From Stenotrophomonas maltophilia (GTDB taxonomy: Bacteria > Pseudomonadota > Gammaproteobacteria > Xanthomonadales > Xanthomonadaceae), in contig NZ_CP037858.1 of assembly GCF_006974125.1 (NCBI RefSeq), forward strand, positions 4,216,001-4,280,000: a stretch of DNA of 64,000 nt, read 5' to 3'. Positions within the stretch are counted from its first letter, which is position 1, and each line of letters opens with the position of its first letter. The position numbers and the translations under genes were made by a program. The notes below the pieces were generated by a model. It saw nothing but the letters and a program-made list of their open reading frames with translations. It did not search any database and had not been told where the DNA came from. Positions 8,996 through 17,666 of this stretch are shown piece by piece.

Positions 8996-10045
8996 CTAGG
9001 GTGAGTCCACTGCGTCTGCCCAACGCAGGCAGTTGCCACCATCGCGCTTGGCCTGGTACAGCGCACGGTCCGCGCTGGCGTACCACTCGCTCCAGCCCGC
9101 ATCCGGGTCCAGCAGGCTGGCGCCGATGCTGACCAGGCTGACGTGCGGCGTGCCGTGGCTGCGTTCGAGCAGACCATGTACCGCGCTGAGGATGAACTCG
9201 GCCGCGTGCTGCACGATCTCGTGGTTGCCACGACGCAGGATCAGGCAGAACTCGTCACCGCCGAGCCGGCAGGTCAGGTCCTGCTCGCCGGCCATCGAGC
9301 GCAGGATGTTGCCCATGCTCTGCAGCACGCGATCGCCGGCCTGATGGCCATGGCGGTCATTGATCTGCTTGAAGCGGTCGCAGTCGATCAGCAGCAGCGC
9401 CTGCGGCAGCCCACTGCCATCGGCACGGCATTCCTGCAGGTACAGAGTGAGGCCACGGCGGTTGTGCAGTCCGGTCAGTTCATCGGTACGCACCAGCTCA
9501 CGGGTGTGGGTCAGCTGGTGGGTGGTGATGTAGAGGTTGTCCAGCGCGGTTTCCAGGTCATGGTTGCGCCGGCGCAGCTGGCTGATCAGGGCCTGTTCGT
9601 TGGTCAGCACGCGCATGATCGTGCGGCGCAGGAAGTAGGCGACCAGGCCCGGATCGGATTCGACCAGGCGATGGAAGTCGGCGGGCCCCAGCTCAAGCAC
9701 CTCGCAGTCCACCAGGGCGCGCGCACTGGCGCTGCGCGGGTGGTCACCCACCAGCAGGCCCAGCTCACCGAAGAACTCCTGCTGCCCGAGAGTCTTGATC
9801 ACCAGGTCCTCGCCGAAGTCCAGTTCGATCTGGCCTTCCAGGATCACGTACATGCGCTCGCCACGATGCCCACGCTGGAACAGCCACTGTCCGGCATGAA
9901 GCTTGCATGGACGGGCAAATCTGGCGAACAATGCGACTTCGGCATCGGACAGCAACGCATGCACGATCTCGGCCATCGCCACCCGGGCGATACCTGACGT
10001 CACATCACTGTTCTCGGCCGCACCCCTGCCGGTCATTCCCTGCAC
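8996..10045 (-). CDS. Cyclic-nucleotide-binding domain diguanylate cyclase (CNB-GGDEF)
   Basis: The 349-residue protein has an N-terminal cNMP-binding domain (RMYVILEGQIEL, phosphate-binding cassette FFGELGLLVGDHPRSASARA), a helical linker, and a C-terminal GGDEF domain with an intact active-site GGDEF near residue 260. The residues before it read GEQD instead of RxxD, so the usual allosteric c-di-GMP inhibition site appears absent. It is 17 nt upstream of the class III cyclase on the same strand, so a cyclic nucleotide made by that protein could be sensed here and turned into c-di-GMP, as reported for X. campestris XC_0249/XC_0250. The start used is a GTG; ATG at 10036 or 9976 are alternatives and no ribosome site settles it. 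Confidence 0.87.
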   Translation of the reverse strand: MQGMTGRGAAENSDVTSGIARVAMAEIVHALLSDAEVALFARFARPCKLHAGQWLFQRGHRGERMYVILEGQIELDFGEDLVIKTLGQQEFFGELGLLVGDHPRSASARALVDCEVLELGPADFHRLVESDPGLVAYFLRRTIMRVLTNEQALISQLRRRNHDLETALDNLYITTHQLTHTRELVRTDELTGLHNRRGLTLYLQECRADGSGLPQALLLIDCDRFKQINDRHGHQAGDRVLQSMGNILRSMAGEQDLTCRLGGDEFCLILRRGNHEIVQHAAEFILSAVHGLLERSHGTPHVSLVSIGASLLDPDAGWSEWYASADRALYQAKRDGGNCLRWADAVDSP

Positions 10046-10454
10046 CCGCCGCCAGCGTCCCCTGGTGAGCCGCGGAGCATAGCACCGCTTTAAAATGTGC
10101 GCCCTATCTCATTTTGAGCCTTGAGGTCCGCTTTCCCGATGTGAAGGCGCGCGGTGGCCGTTCTGCCCGCCACGATCGAGGGAAAAGTCGTTCCGGATCA
10201 ATCTGATGGCCACCTTCACAGGGTTTCGGCCAAGTTGCCGGGCCGTGGGGTGCGCCGGATTGACGCTGGCGGCCTCCATCTGTTTCCCATCGACACAACA
10301 ACGCCGGCAGGTCCCCCGACCCACCGGCGTTGCCTGGCCCTTCCCTGGCCACCCTGATCGGATTTCGAGGCTTCGGTAGAGCCGGCCGCTGGCCGGCTTC
10401 CCTGCAATGCCCGGAAGATCACATGGTCGCCGGCCAGCGGCCGGCACTACCGCA
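10046..10454. other. Intergenic stretch with hairpin and SMAG pair
   Basis: No convincing gene lies in these 409 nt. It holds the upstream region of the CNB-GGDEF gene (right of 10046), a GC-rich hairpin at 10300-10331 (AACGCCGG and CCGGCGTT arms) followed on the minus strand by GTTGTTGTG, which could be a distal terminator for aceA, and the SMAG repeat pair listed separately. Open frames here lack a ribosome site and recognisable protein features. Confidence 0.5.
10375..10451. repeat. SMAG (GTAG) palindrome pair
   Basis: Two inverted copies of the GTAG-type palindrome face each other: GGTAGAGCCGGCCGCTGGCC at 10375 and its reverse complement ending CACTACC at 10451, about 30 nt apart. This is the S. 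maltophilia SMAG family. It starts a few bases after the aceA stop codon, so it probably forms the 3' stem-loop of the aceBA transcript. Confidence 0.85.
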
Positions 10455-11756
10455 TCACGCGGCGCGTTCGCTGCGCCCGCCGTGGAACTGTTCTTCTTCC
10501 GTCGAACCGGTCAACGCGGTGGTCGAGGACTGGCCCTGCTGGATCGCCTGGGTCACGGCATCGAAGTAACCGGTGCCGACCTCGCGCTGGTGCTTGACCG
10601 CGGTGAAGCCACGCTCGGCTGCTTCGAACTCGGCCTCCTGCAGTTCCACGAAGGCGCTCATCTGGCGGCGTGCATAGCCGTGGGCCAGGTTGAACATGCC
10701 GTAGTTCAGCGCATGGAAACCGGCCAGGGTGATGAACTGGAACTTGTAGCCGTAGCTGCCCAGCTCGCGCTGGAACCTGGCGATGGTGGCGTCGTCCAGG
10801 TTCTTCTTCCAGTTGAAGCTGGGCGAGCAGTTGTAGGCCAGCAGCTTGCCCGGGAACTTCGCATGGATTGCCTCGGCGAACTTGCGTGCGAATTCCAGAT
10901 CCGGCTTGCCGGTCTCGCACCACACCAGGTCGGCATACGGTGCATAGGCCAGGCCACGGCTGATCGCCTGGTCCAGACCATTGCGGGTCTTGTAGAAGCC
11001 CTCGACGGTGCGCTCGCCGGTGGCGAACGGCTTGTCGTTGCCGTCGATGTCGCTGGTCAGCAGGTCGGCGGCTTCGGCGTCGGTGCGCGCCACCAGCAGG
11101 GTCGGCACACCCAGCACGTCGGCAGCCAGGCGCGCGGCGTTGAGCTTCTCGATCGCCTCGCGGGTCGGCACCAGCACCTTGCCTCCCATGTGGCCACACT
11201 TCTTCACCGAGGCCAGCTGGTCCTCGAAATGCACGCCGGCGGCGCCGGCCTCGATCATCGCCTTCATCAGCTCGAACGCGTTGAGCACGCCGCCAAAACC
11301 GGCTTCGGCGTCGGCCACGATCGGCTGCAGGAAGTCGATGTCATCCTTGCCTTCGGCGTGGTGCAGCTGGTCGGCGCGCAGCAGGGTGTTGTTGATGCGC
11401 TTGACCACCGCCGGCACCGAATCGGCCGGGTACAGCGACTGGTCCGGATACATCTGGCCGGCCAGATTGGCGTCGGCCGCCACCTGCCAACCGGACAGGT
11501 AGATCGCCTTCAGGCCGGCCTTGACCTGCTGCATGGCCTGGTTGCCGGTCAGCGCACCCAGCGCGTTGACGAACTCGCGCTCGTGCAGCGACGCCCACAG
11601 CTTCTCCGCGCCCAGGCGGGCCAGCGAGTGCTCGATGTGCACGGTGCCGCGCAGGCGCACCACGTCGGCGGCGCTGTAGTTGCGCTGGATGCCTTCCCAG
11701 CGCGGGTTGGTGTCCCAGTCGTGCTGGATCTGTTCGGCAGTGGGCAGCTTGCTCAT
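10455..11756 (-). CDS. aceA: Isocitrate lyase
   Basis: A 433-residue cytoplasmic enzyme that splits isocitrate into glyoxylate and succinate, the first step of the glyoxylate bypass. The active-site loop [14 protein letters not shown] with the catalytic Cys is intact, as are the family blocks [15 protein letters not shown] and [20 protein letters not shown]. Length equals that of E. coli AceA (434). It lies 64 nt downstream of aceB on the same strand, so the two are likely cotranscribed, and the acetyl-CoA produced by the leucine and glutaryl-CoA pathways in this window would be a substrate for the bypass. Confidence 0.96.
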   Translation of the reverse strand: MSKLPTAEQIQHDWDTNPRWEGIQRNYSAADVVRLRGTVHIEHSLARLGAEKLWASLHEREFVNALGALTGNQAMQQVKAGLKAIYLSGWQVAADANLAGQMYPDQSLYPADSVPAVVKRINNTLLRADQLHHAEGKDDIDFLQPIVADAEAGFGGVLNAFELMKAMIEAGAAGVHFEDQLASVKKCGHMGGKVLVPTREAIEKLNAARLAADVLGVPTLLVARTDAEAADLLTSDIDGNDKPFATGERTVEGFYKTRNGLDQAISRGLAYAPYADLVWCETGKPDLEFARKFAEAIHAKFPGKLLAYNCSPSFNWKKNLDDATIARFQRELGSYGYKFQFITLAGFHALNYGMFNLAHGYARRQMSAFVELQEAEFEAAERGFTAVKHQREVGTGYFDAVTQAIQQGQSSTTALTGSTEEEQFHGGRSERAA

Positions 11757-11820
11757 GTCTTTCTCCAGTTCGGTTCGTGCGTGCAGCGGGGAGGGAAACG
11801 ACGGGTTTGCGGGCAGTCGG

Positions 11821-13458
11821 TCAATCGATGCGCGCGTAGGCCGGCAGGGTCAGGAAATCGGTCAGTTCTTCGCTGCGGCTCAGTTCACCGAGCAGGGCGA
11901 TGGCTTCGCTGATGCGTGCGCCACCGGGCAGCGCGGCGGTATCACCCAGCCGTGCCGGCAGCTGCGCCAGCGTGGCGTCGAGCAGAGCCAGGTCGATCGC
12001 GGTGCCATCGTCCAGCTGCTGGCCCGGCGTGTGCAGCCACTGCCACAGCTGGCTGCGGCTGATCTCGGCGGTGGCCGCGTCCTCCATCAAGTGATGGATC
12101 GGCACGCAGCCGTTGCCATCCAGCCAGGCGGCCAGATAGCGCACGCAGACTTCCACGTTGCCGTCGAAGCCGGCGCGGGTGATGGTGCCCGGCGGCCGTG
12201 CGATCAGCTCGTCGCGACCGACGCGCACATCGTGGCGCAGCACGCTGTGCTGGTTCGCACCGGGCATGTGCTCGTCGAAGATCGCCATCGCCACCGGAAT
12301 CAGCGCGGGGTGCGCGACCCAGGTACCGTCGTGGCCGGCAGTGACCTCGCGCAGCTTGTCGGCGCGCACGCGGGCCATCGCCTGCTCGTTGGCAGCGGCA
12401 TCGTTGTTGATCGGGATCTGCGCGGCCATGCCGCCCATCGCATGCGCACCGCGGCGGTGACAGGTCTGGATCAGCAGTTCCGAATACGCCTTCAGGAACG
12501 GCTGGGTCATGGTCACCTGGCCGCGCTCGGGCAGCACACGGTCAGCGTGGCGGCGGAAGGTCTTCAGGTAGGAGAAGATGTAATCCCAGCGGCCGCAGTT
12601 GAGGCCGACGATGCGCTCGCGCAGCGCGTGCAGGATCTCGTCCATCTCGAACACCGCCGGCAGCGTTTCGATCAGCACGGTCACCTTGATCTGGCCGTGC
12701 GGCAGGCCCAGCATGCCTTCGATGTGCGACAGCGCGGTCTCCCACAGCGCCGCTTCTTCCATGCTCTGCAGCTTGGGCAGGTAGAAGTACGGGCCACGAT
12801 CCTTCGCCTGCAAGGTGCGGGCGTTGTGGAAGGCGAACACCGCCGCATCGAACAGGCCACCGGCAATGAACTGGCCATCGATGCGCACGTGCTTCTCGTC
12901 CAGGTGCCAGCCACGCGGGCGCACGATCAGCACCGCCTGTTCGTCGTAGGGGCGCAGGGTGTAGTGCTTGCCCGGCTTGCCGTTGGCGGCCGGTGCGGTG
13001 AATTCCAGATCGCCGCGCACGGCGGCCGCCAGCGACTGCTGGCCGGCCAGCAGGTTGCGCCAGGTCGGCGAGGTCGAATCCTCGAAGTCGGCCATGAACA
13101 CCTTGGCGCCGGAGTTCAGCGCGTTGATGACCATCTTCGGATCGGTCGGGCCGGTGATCTCGACGCGGCGGTCCTGCAGCGCGGTCGGCAGCGGGGCCAC
13201 GCGCCACTCGCCGCTGCGGATCGCGGCGGTGTCTTCGCGGAAGTCCGGCAGGCCGCCCTGGTCGAAGAATGCCTGGCGCTTGCGGCGGTCCTGCAGCCGC
13301 GCCTGCCGGCCCGGTTCCACCGCCCGGTGCAGCGAGACCAGCAGGGCCAGCAGCGGTGCCGGCAGCACGGTCTCCTGGCCGGCCACGCGGGTCGCCAGGG
13401 CGATGCCGGGGGTAGCCTTGCTGGCAGGGGTGGGAACAGCGGAAGCGACGGCGGACAT
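11821..13458 (-). CDS. aceB: Malate synthase A
   Basis: A 545-residue malate synthase A that condenses glyoxylate with acetyl-CoA. Family blocks are present: [49 protein letters not shown] and [11 protein letters not shown]. The start at 13458 is supported by GGAG 8 nt upstream; the frame stays open for 25 more codons into the promoter region, but those residues do not belong to the family. It is first in the aceB-aceA unit and diverges from a LysR-type gene with a shared 110-nt promoter region that contains a dyad. Confidence 0.95.
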   Translation of the reverse strand: MSAVASAVPTPASKATPGIALATRVAGQETVLPAPLLALLVSLHRAVEPGRQARLQDRRKRQAFFDQGGLPDFREDTAAIRSGEWRVAPLPTALQDRRVEITGPTDPKMVINALNSGAKVFMADFEDSTSPTWRNLLAGQQSLAAAVRGDLEFTAPAANGKPGKHYTLRPYDEQAVLIVRPRGWHLDEKHVRIDGQFIAGGLFDAAVFAFHNARTLQAKDRGPYFYLPKLQSMEEAALWETALSHIEGMLGLPHGQIKVTVLIETLPAVFEMDEILHALRERIVGLNCGRWDYIFSYLKTFRRHADRVLPERGQVTMTQPFLKAYSELLIQTCHRRGAHAMGGMAAQIPINNDAAANEQAMARVRADKLREVTAGHDGTWVAHPALIPVAMAIFDEHMPGANQHSVLRHDVRVGRDELIARPPGTITRAGFDGNVEVCVRYLAAWLDGNGCVPIHHLMEDAATAEISRSQLWQWLHTPGQQLDDGTAIDLALLDATLAQLPARLGDTAALPGGARISEAIALLGELSRSEELTDFLTLPAYARID

Positions 13459-13512
13459 GGGGCGACTCCAGCGGTGGGGGAACGTCTCCACGGTGCCGCT
13501 GGGCCTTGGTAT

Positions 13513-13533
13513 TTGGCAAAACAGTTTTTGCAA
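13513..13533. promoter_or_regulatory. Putative LysR operator dyad in aceB/lysR divergent region
   Basis: An imperfect inverted repeat, TTGGCAAAAC-A-GTTTTTGCAA, with 8 of 10 positions paired. It sits 55 nt from the aceB start and 36 nt from the LysR-gene start. A possible promoter for the LysR gene overlaps it: TTGCAA at 13529 and TAATAC at 13553, 18 nt apart. LysR regulators commonly bind such dyads between divergent genes. The assignment is inference. Confidence 0.45.
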
Positions 13534-13568
13534 TGCTTTACATAAATTGTGCTAATACTTGTGACGCC

Positions 13569-14537
13569 ATGACCACGCGCCCCTCGCCAAGTCCGCGTTT
13601 TTCCTACAAATCCGACCGGTTGAAGCCGCTGCGCGCGTTCTGCCAGACGGTGCGCCTGGGTTCGGTCTCACGGGCGGCTGAGGCACTTTTCGTCAGCCAG
13701 CCGGCCATCAGCCTGCAGTTGCAGGCGTTGGAACGGGAGCTGGGTGTGCCGTTGTTCGAGCGCAGCGGGCGGCGCCTGGTGCCCAGTCGCGAGGGCCAGC
13801 TGCTGTACGAAATGGCACAGCCACTGGTGGAGAACCTGGATGGGCTGGAGGCGCGCTTCCGCGACAAGGTGCGCGGCCTGGACGCAGGCGAACTGAACAT
13901 CGCCGCCAACAGTTCCACCATCCTGTACCTGCTGCCGAAGATCGTCGAACGCTTCCGCCTGCACCACCCGGACGTGCGCCTGACCCTGCACAACGCGATC
14001 AGCGCCGATGGCACCGACCTGCTGCGCGAGGACGCGGCCGACCTGGCCATCGGTTCGATGACCGATGTGCCGGCCGACCTGAGCTACGCACCGGCCTATC
14101 GCTTCGAGCAGGTCCTGATTGCTCCGCACGACCATCCGCTGGCCAGTGGCGGCGAGCTGGAACTGGCCGACATCGCGCGCTACCCGCTGGTGCTGCCGCC
14201 GAAGCGGCAGATCACCTACCGGCTGGTGGACCAGGTGTTCCAGCGCCACCGCATCGCGTACACGGTGGCGCTGGAGGTCGGTGGCTGGGAGGTGATCAAG
14301 CAGTACGTGGCGATGGGCATGGGTATTTCCATCGTGCCGGCGCTTTGCCTGAACGATGCCGACCGCGAGCGGCTGGCGGCGCGGTCGATGAAGCGCTGGT
14401 TCCCGGAGCGCAGCTACGGGGTGATCGTGCGGCGCGGCAAGGCGTTGTCGGCGCAGGCGCGGGCGTTTGTGGAGCTGATCCAGCCGGAGTTGTTCAGTCC
14501 GCGCGATTACGACCAGAGCGGGCATTCGGAGCGGTAA
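13569..14537 (+). CDS. LysR-family transcriptional regulator, likely of aceBA
   Basis: A 322-residue LysR protein. After ~15 extra N-terminal residues the winged HTH runs from PLRAFCQTVRLGSVSRAAEALFVSQPAISLQLQALERELG, followed by the periplasmic-binding-protein-like effector domain. The ligand is not evident; the effector region (VLPPKRQITYRLVD, GWEVIKQYVAMGMGISIVP) is CysB/CbbR-like in style. The ATG at 13569 keeps the short N terminus; earlier ATG codons in frame are in the promoter and precede unlike sequence. Divergent placement next to aceB makes it the best candidate regulator of the glyoxylate bypass. It may also repress itself from the shared region. Confidence 0.88.
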   Translation: MTTRPSPSPRFSYKSDRLKPLRAFCQTVRLGSVSRAAEALFVSQPAISLQLQALERELGVPLFERSGRRLVPSREGQLLYEMAQPLVENLDGLEARFRDKVRGLDAGELNIAANSSTILYLLPKIVERFRLHHPDVRLTLHNAISADGTDLLREDAADLAIGSMTDVPADLSYAPAYRFEQVLIAPHDHPLASGGELELADIARYPLVLPPKRQITYRLVDQVFQRHRIAYTVALEVGGWEVIKQYVAMGMGISIVPALCLNDADRERLAARSMKRWFPERSYGVIVRRGKALSAQARAFVELIQPELFSPRDYDQSGHSER

Positions 14538-14547
14538 GGGGTGTTCG

Positions 14548-14794
14548 GCAGGGCTGCGCCCTGCACCTGCCGAATCAACGTCAACGGCAACTGCAACGTC
14601 AAAAGCCGGGCTTCCGTGAGTTGGCGGGGTGGGTCCGGTTGCGGGGGACGCTGCAAGTACGTCCCTGTAAGCTCGGTCGCCGCATCCATGCGGCTCACGC
14701 CCCCGCAACCGGACCCACCCCGCCTTCGACAGATTGCTGCTGTTGGTGGGTGTCGACCTTGGTCGACACGGTAGATCCACGCCATGCGTGGATG
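14548..14794. repeat. Composite four-palindrome repeat, copy 1
   Basis: Four palindromes follow each other: a GCAGGGCTGCGCCCTGC hairpin at 14548-14564; a long hairpin with perfect 25-bp arms at 14623-14647 and 14700-14724; TGTCGACCTTGGTCGACA at 14751-14768; and a GTAG element GTAGATCCACGCCATGCG... at 14771-14794. The same order recurs near 19396 and 30950. The 334-nt gap between the LysR gene and the next gene is nearly filled by this element and the 14829 hairpin. Confidence 0.85.
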
Positions 14795-14828
14795 ACGTAC
14801 AAATGATCGAACTGTTGGATCCGCGGCT

Positions 14829-14861
14829 CGGATCCCGTTGCCTTGCAACGGGCTCTGACCC
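14829..14861. repeat. GATCCC...GGGCTCTGACCC hairpin repeat, copy 1
   Basis: The stem CCCGTTGC and GCAACGGG (14834-14852) is flanked by CGGAT and by CTCTGACCC. A similar unit lies at 38506-38537, again close to the 3' end or upstream side of a minus-strand gene, so it is a second intergenic repeat family in this genome. Confidence 0.6.
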
Positions 14862-14871
14862 TATGTGCAGC

Positions 14872-15186
14872 TCACGGCGGGAGCGATTGCCCCGTGGGGC
14901 CGTCCACGATGGCGAGCCATTGCGCGAACGCGGTGTCGAAATGTTCGGGCTGCAGGTTGGTCCAGCTGCATTGGTAGATCCGCTGCTCTGATTCAACATC
15001 AAGAATCTCAGCATCGCATTCACCGGAACTCCAGTAGGTGATGCGGGCGATGACCTGCGCGGTGTCGATGTCGAGCCTGCCAGCCGGGTTGGCGGTGGGG
15101 AGACAGCGCGTGGCGATGCCATGGGGTGCAGCCCAGGCCAGGAAGGCGTTCAACCATTCGCGATGGATTGGCGGGTCGAAGGGCAT
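14872..15186 (-). CDS. Hypothetical protein, possibly a TriTu-type immunity protein
   Basis: A 104-residue cytoplasmic protein with no signal peptide. The core has a Trp-rich pattern: AFLAWAAPHG near the N terminus, then ITYWSSGECDAEILD and QCSWTNLQPEHFDTAFAQWLAIV. This order, in particular YWxSGxCDAEIxD followed by an acidic FDxAFxxWL helix, recalls small proteins annotated as TriTu-family immunity proteins, but the match is from memory and could be wrong. No toxin gene lies beside it, so it would be an orphan. The ATG at 15186 has GGAA upstream; the frame extends 27 codons further into the promoter of the divergent LysR gene without family-like sequence. Confidence 0.6.
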   Translation of the reverse strand: MPFDPPIHREWLNAFLAWAAPHGIATRCLPTANPAGRLDIDTAQVIARITYWSSGECDAEILDVESEQRIYQCSWTNLQPEHFDTAFAQWLAIVDGPTGQSLPP

Positions 15187-15259
15187 GGGGTTCCGGTCAC
15201 GGTGGATTCCTGACCGTAAGATAGGCGGGCCGACCGGGCGCGTCATCTGCCGCTGCTGC

Positions 15260-16168
15260 ATGTCCATCGAACTCCGCCACCTGCGTTACTTCCTCGCTGT
15301 CGCCGATACGCTGCACTTCGGCCAGGCGGCGGAGCGGTTGGGTATGTCGCAGCCGCCGCTCAGCCAGCAGATCCGCCAGCTGGAAGATCTGATCGGTGCG
15401 CGCCTGTTCGTGCGCAGCCATCGTCGCGTGCAGCTGACGCCTGCGGGCGAGCTGCTGCAGGAACGTGCACGCGCCATCGTGCAGCAGGTGGAAGCGGCGG
15501 TGGACGAGGTGCAGCGTGCGCAGCGCGGCGAGCAGGGTGAGCTGCATATCGGCCTGACCCGCGCCACGCCACTGTCGCCGCAGATTCCGCGTTCGATCCT
15601 GCATTACCGCCAGCAGTACCCGCAGGTACGGCTGCAGCTGAGCGAGATGAACACGCTGCAGCAGATCGATGCGCTGCTCGACGGTTCGCTGGACGTGGGC
15701 ATCATCCGCAAGCGCGCGTTGCCGCCGGAACTGGCGGCGCACAGCCTGTTCGTCGATCCGCTGGCGTTGATCGTGCATGCCGACCATCCTGCTCTGCGCA
15801 GACTGTCGAAGCAGGGCGCGCTGTCGCTGCGCGACTTCGCGCAGGAACCGTTCGTGGCATTCCGGCGCAGCGCGGGCGCGGGCATCCACGACCACATGAT
15901 CGCGTTGTGTGCGGCTGCCGGATTCACGCCGCGCATCGTGCAGGAAGCGGGTGAAGCCTCGACGCTGATCAGTCTTGCTGCTGCCGGCCTGGGTGCGGCA
16001 ATCCTGCCGTCGTCGTGCGATCACATCCGGGTCGAAGGCGCGCGCTTCGTGGCACTGGCCGATGCTGGCGCGCATTCGGAAGTACAGCTGGCCTGGCGCC
16101 GCGAAGGGGTGACGCCGTTGATCCGCAACTTCGCCGGATTGTTGCGCGGCGCGTTTGCCGAAGAGTGA
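15260..16168 (+). CDS. LysR-family transcriptional regulator
   Basis: A 302-residue LysR regulator of the CatR/BenM-like branch, opening MSIELRHLRYFLAVADTLHFGQAAERLGMSQPPLSQQIRQLE, which is the typical HTH of regulators of aromatic or amino-acid catabolism. The effector domain follows from about residue 90. The ATG at 15260 is the conserved family start though no strong ribosome site precedes it; the reading frame upstream runs through the divergent gene. It is convergent with an MFS transporter. No ligand can be named. Confidence 0.88.
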   Translation: MSIELRHLRYFLAVADTLHFGQAAERLGMSQPPLSQQIRQLEDLIGARLFVRSHRRVQLTPAGELLQERARAIVQQVEAAVDEVQRAQRGEQGELHIGLTRATPLSPQIPRSILHYRQQYPQVRLQLSEMNTLQQIDALLDGSLDVGIIRKRALPPELAAHSLFVDPLALIVHADHPALRRLSKQGALSLRDFAQEPFVAFRRSAGAGIHDHMIALCAAAGFTPRIVQEAGEASTLISLAAAGLGAAILPSSCDHIRVEGARFVALADAGAHSEVQLAWRREGVTPLIRNFAGLLRGAFAEE

Positions 16169-16186
16169 GGCGCCGACCAATCAGGT

Positions 16187-16248
16187 TTGGTAGACGCCAA
16201 CCTTGGTTGGCTGCTGTGCCAGAGCGCCGACCAAGGTCGGCATCTACC
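16187..16248. repeat. GTAG palindrome pair between convergent genes
   Basis: Two units, GGTAGACGCCAACCTTGGTT... at 16187-16214 and GCGCCGACCAAGGTCGGC...TCTACC at 16224-16248, face each other between the convergent LysR and MFS genes. They share the GTAG ends of SMAG but have different stems, so they are a different subfamily and a likely two-way terminator. Confidence 0.7.
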
Positions 16249-16286
16249 AGAGCAACGCCGCGCCCGTGCGGAACGCGAGGCAGGCG

Positions 16287-17543
16287 TCAGGCAGCAACCG
16301 GCTGCGGGGCGCGCTGCTGCAGGGCCCAGACGATGCCACCACCGATCAGCGTCAGTACGGCGGCAAACAGGCACACGCCCAGCCAGTCCCAGGCTGCATA
16401 GGCCAGGCCACCGACACCACCCAGCACACTGGACCCCAGGTAGTAGGCAAACAGGTACAGCGCCGACGCTTCCGCGCGCATCGTGCCGGCGCGGCTGCCG
16501 ACCCAGCTGCTGGCCACCGAATGGCCACCGAAGAAGCCGAAGGTCACCAGTGCGATACCCAGCGCCATCGTGCTCAGCCACGGCATCGCCAGCAGCGCGA
16601 TGCCGACGCCGATCAGCGCGAACGAGACCGACAGGATGCGGCCGCGGCCGTAGCGCGTGGCCTGCTGGCCCATCCACGCCGAACTGAAGGTGCCCACCAG
16701 ATAGACGCTGAAGATCAGCCCGACCACGGTCTGGCTGAGGTGGTAGGGCGGCGCCAGCAGGTGATAGCCCAGGTAGTTGTAGAGGGTGACGAACACGCCC
16801 ATCAGCACGAACGAGGTAGCGAACAGCCACGGCAGGCCCGGGTCGGCGAACAGCGTGCGCCAGCGCGACGGCAACTGGCGCAGGCCATCGCGGCGCGCGC
16901 TGAAATGGCGCGACGGCGGCAGCTGCAGCCACAGCAGCATGGTGCTGGCGATGGCGATGATCGAGACCACGCCGATACCCCAGCGCCAGCCCCAGTGGTC
17001 GGCGATGATGCCGGCCAGCAGGCGCCCGCTCATGCCACCAATGGCATTGCCGCCGATATACAGGCCCATCGCCAGGCCCAGCGCGCGGCTGTCCATTTCC
17101 TCGACCAGGTAGGTCATCGCCACTGCCGGCACGCCGCTCAGCGCCAGGCCGAGCAGGGTGCGCAGCACCAGCAGCGTGGTCCAGTCGTCCACCAGCGCCG
17201 TGCTCAGCGACAGCATGGCCGAGGCCAGCAACGCGACGATCATCAACGGACGACGGCCGACCGCATCGGACAACAGGCCGGCCAGCAGCATCGCCACCGC
17301 CAGCGTGCCAGTGGTCAGCGACAGCGACATCGCGCTCCCGGCGGCGGACACGCCGAAGTGGCGGCTGAACTCGGGCAGCAGCGGTTGCACCGTGTACAGC
17401 AGGCCGAAGGTGGAGAATCCGGCCAGGAACAGCGCCAACGCGGTGCGGCGGAAGGCCGGCGTGCCCTGCTGGATGCGGGTCTCGGCGCCGGAATCGGCAG
17501 TGTGGGGACGGCGTTCGACAGCCGCCGCGGTTTCGCCAGTCAT
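16287..17543 (-). CDS. MFS transporter, YnfM-like
   Basis: A 418-residue inner-membrane carrier with twelve predicted hydrophobic segments. The first loop motif reads GLLSDAVGRRPLM, the standard MFS A-motif, and the segment LYIGGNAIGGMSGRLLAGI resembles YnfM-type drug/metabolite exporters. Start 17543 (ATG) is chosen because the 22 extra upstream codons encode a Pro/Gly-rich stretch across a palindrome; no ribosome site is clear. It is convergent with the LysR gene and codirectional with lepB, 123 nt downstream of it. Substrate unknown. Confidence 0.85.
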   Translation of the reverse strand: MTGETAAAVERRPHTADSGAETRIQQGTPAFRRTALALFLAGFSTFGLLYTVQPLLPEFSRHFGVSAAGSAMSLSLTTGTLAVAMLLAGLLSDAVGRRPLMIVALLASAMLSLSTALVDDWTTLLVLRTLLGLALSGVPAVAMTYLVEEMDSRALGLAMGLYIGGNAIGGMSGRLLAGIIADHWGWRWGIGVVSIIAIASTMLLWLQLPPSRHFSARRDGLRQLPSRWRTLFADPGLPWLFATSFVLMGVFVTLYNYLGYHLLAPPYHLSQTVVGLIFSVYLVGTFSSAWMGQQATRYGRGRILSVSFALIGVGIALLAMPWLSTMALGIALVTFGFFGGHSVASSWVGSRAGTMRAEASALYLFAYYLGSSVLGGVGGLAYAAWDWLGVCLFAAVLTLIGGGIVWALQQRAPQPVAA

Positions 17544-17586
17544 CGGATCGGTGGGCCGGTGGGGTCGGCCGGGCATGGGAGGGAAC

Positions 17587-17657
17587 GGGCCTAGACTAGG
17601 CCCACCCATCCAGTCGATCCATAACCTGATAGGTCATGATTGATACGCCTGGCGTAT
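17587..17657. promoter_or_regulatory. Two palindromes between lepB-like gene and MFS gene
   Basis: GGGCCTAGACTAGGCCC (17587-17603) and ATACGCCTGGCGTAT (17643-17657) are perfect palindromes with a single central base. The second starts 10 nt beyond the signal peptidase stop codon; the first lies 44 nt upstream of the MFS start. They may be operators for the MFS gene or transcript-end structures; nothing here decides. Confidence 0.4.
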
Positions 17658-17666
17658 TGATTCAGC

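Noticed and set aside
10109..10447. Possible small genes in the gap between aceA and the CNB-GGDEF gene
   Set aside because: They have no ribosome site or family-like sequence and overlap the SMAG pair.
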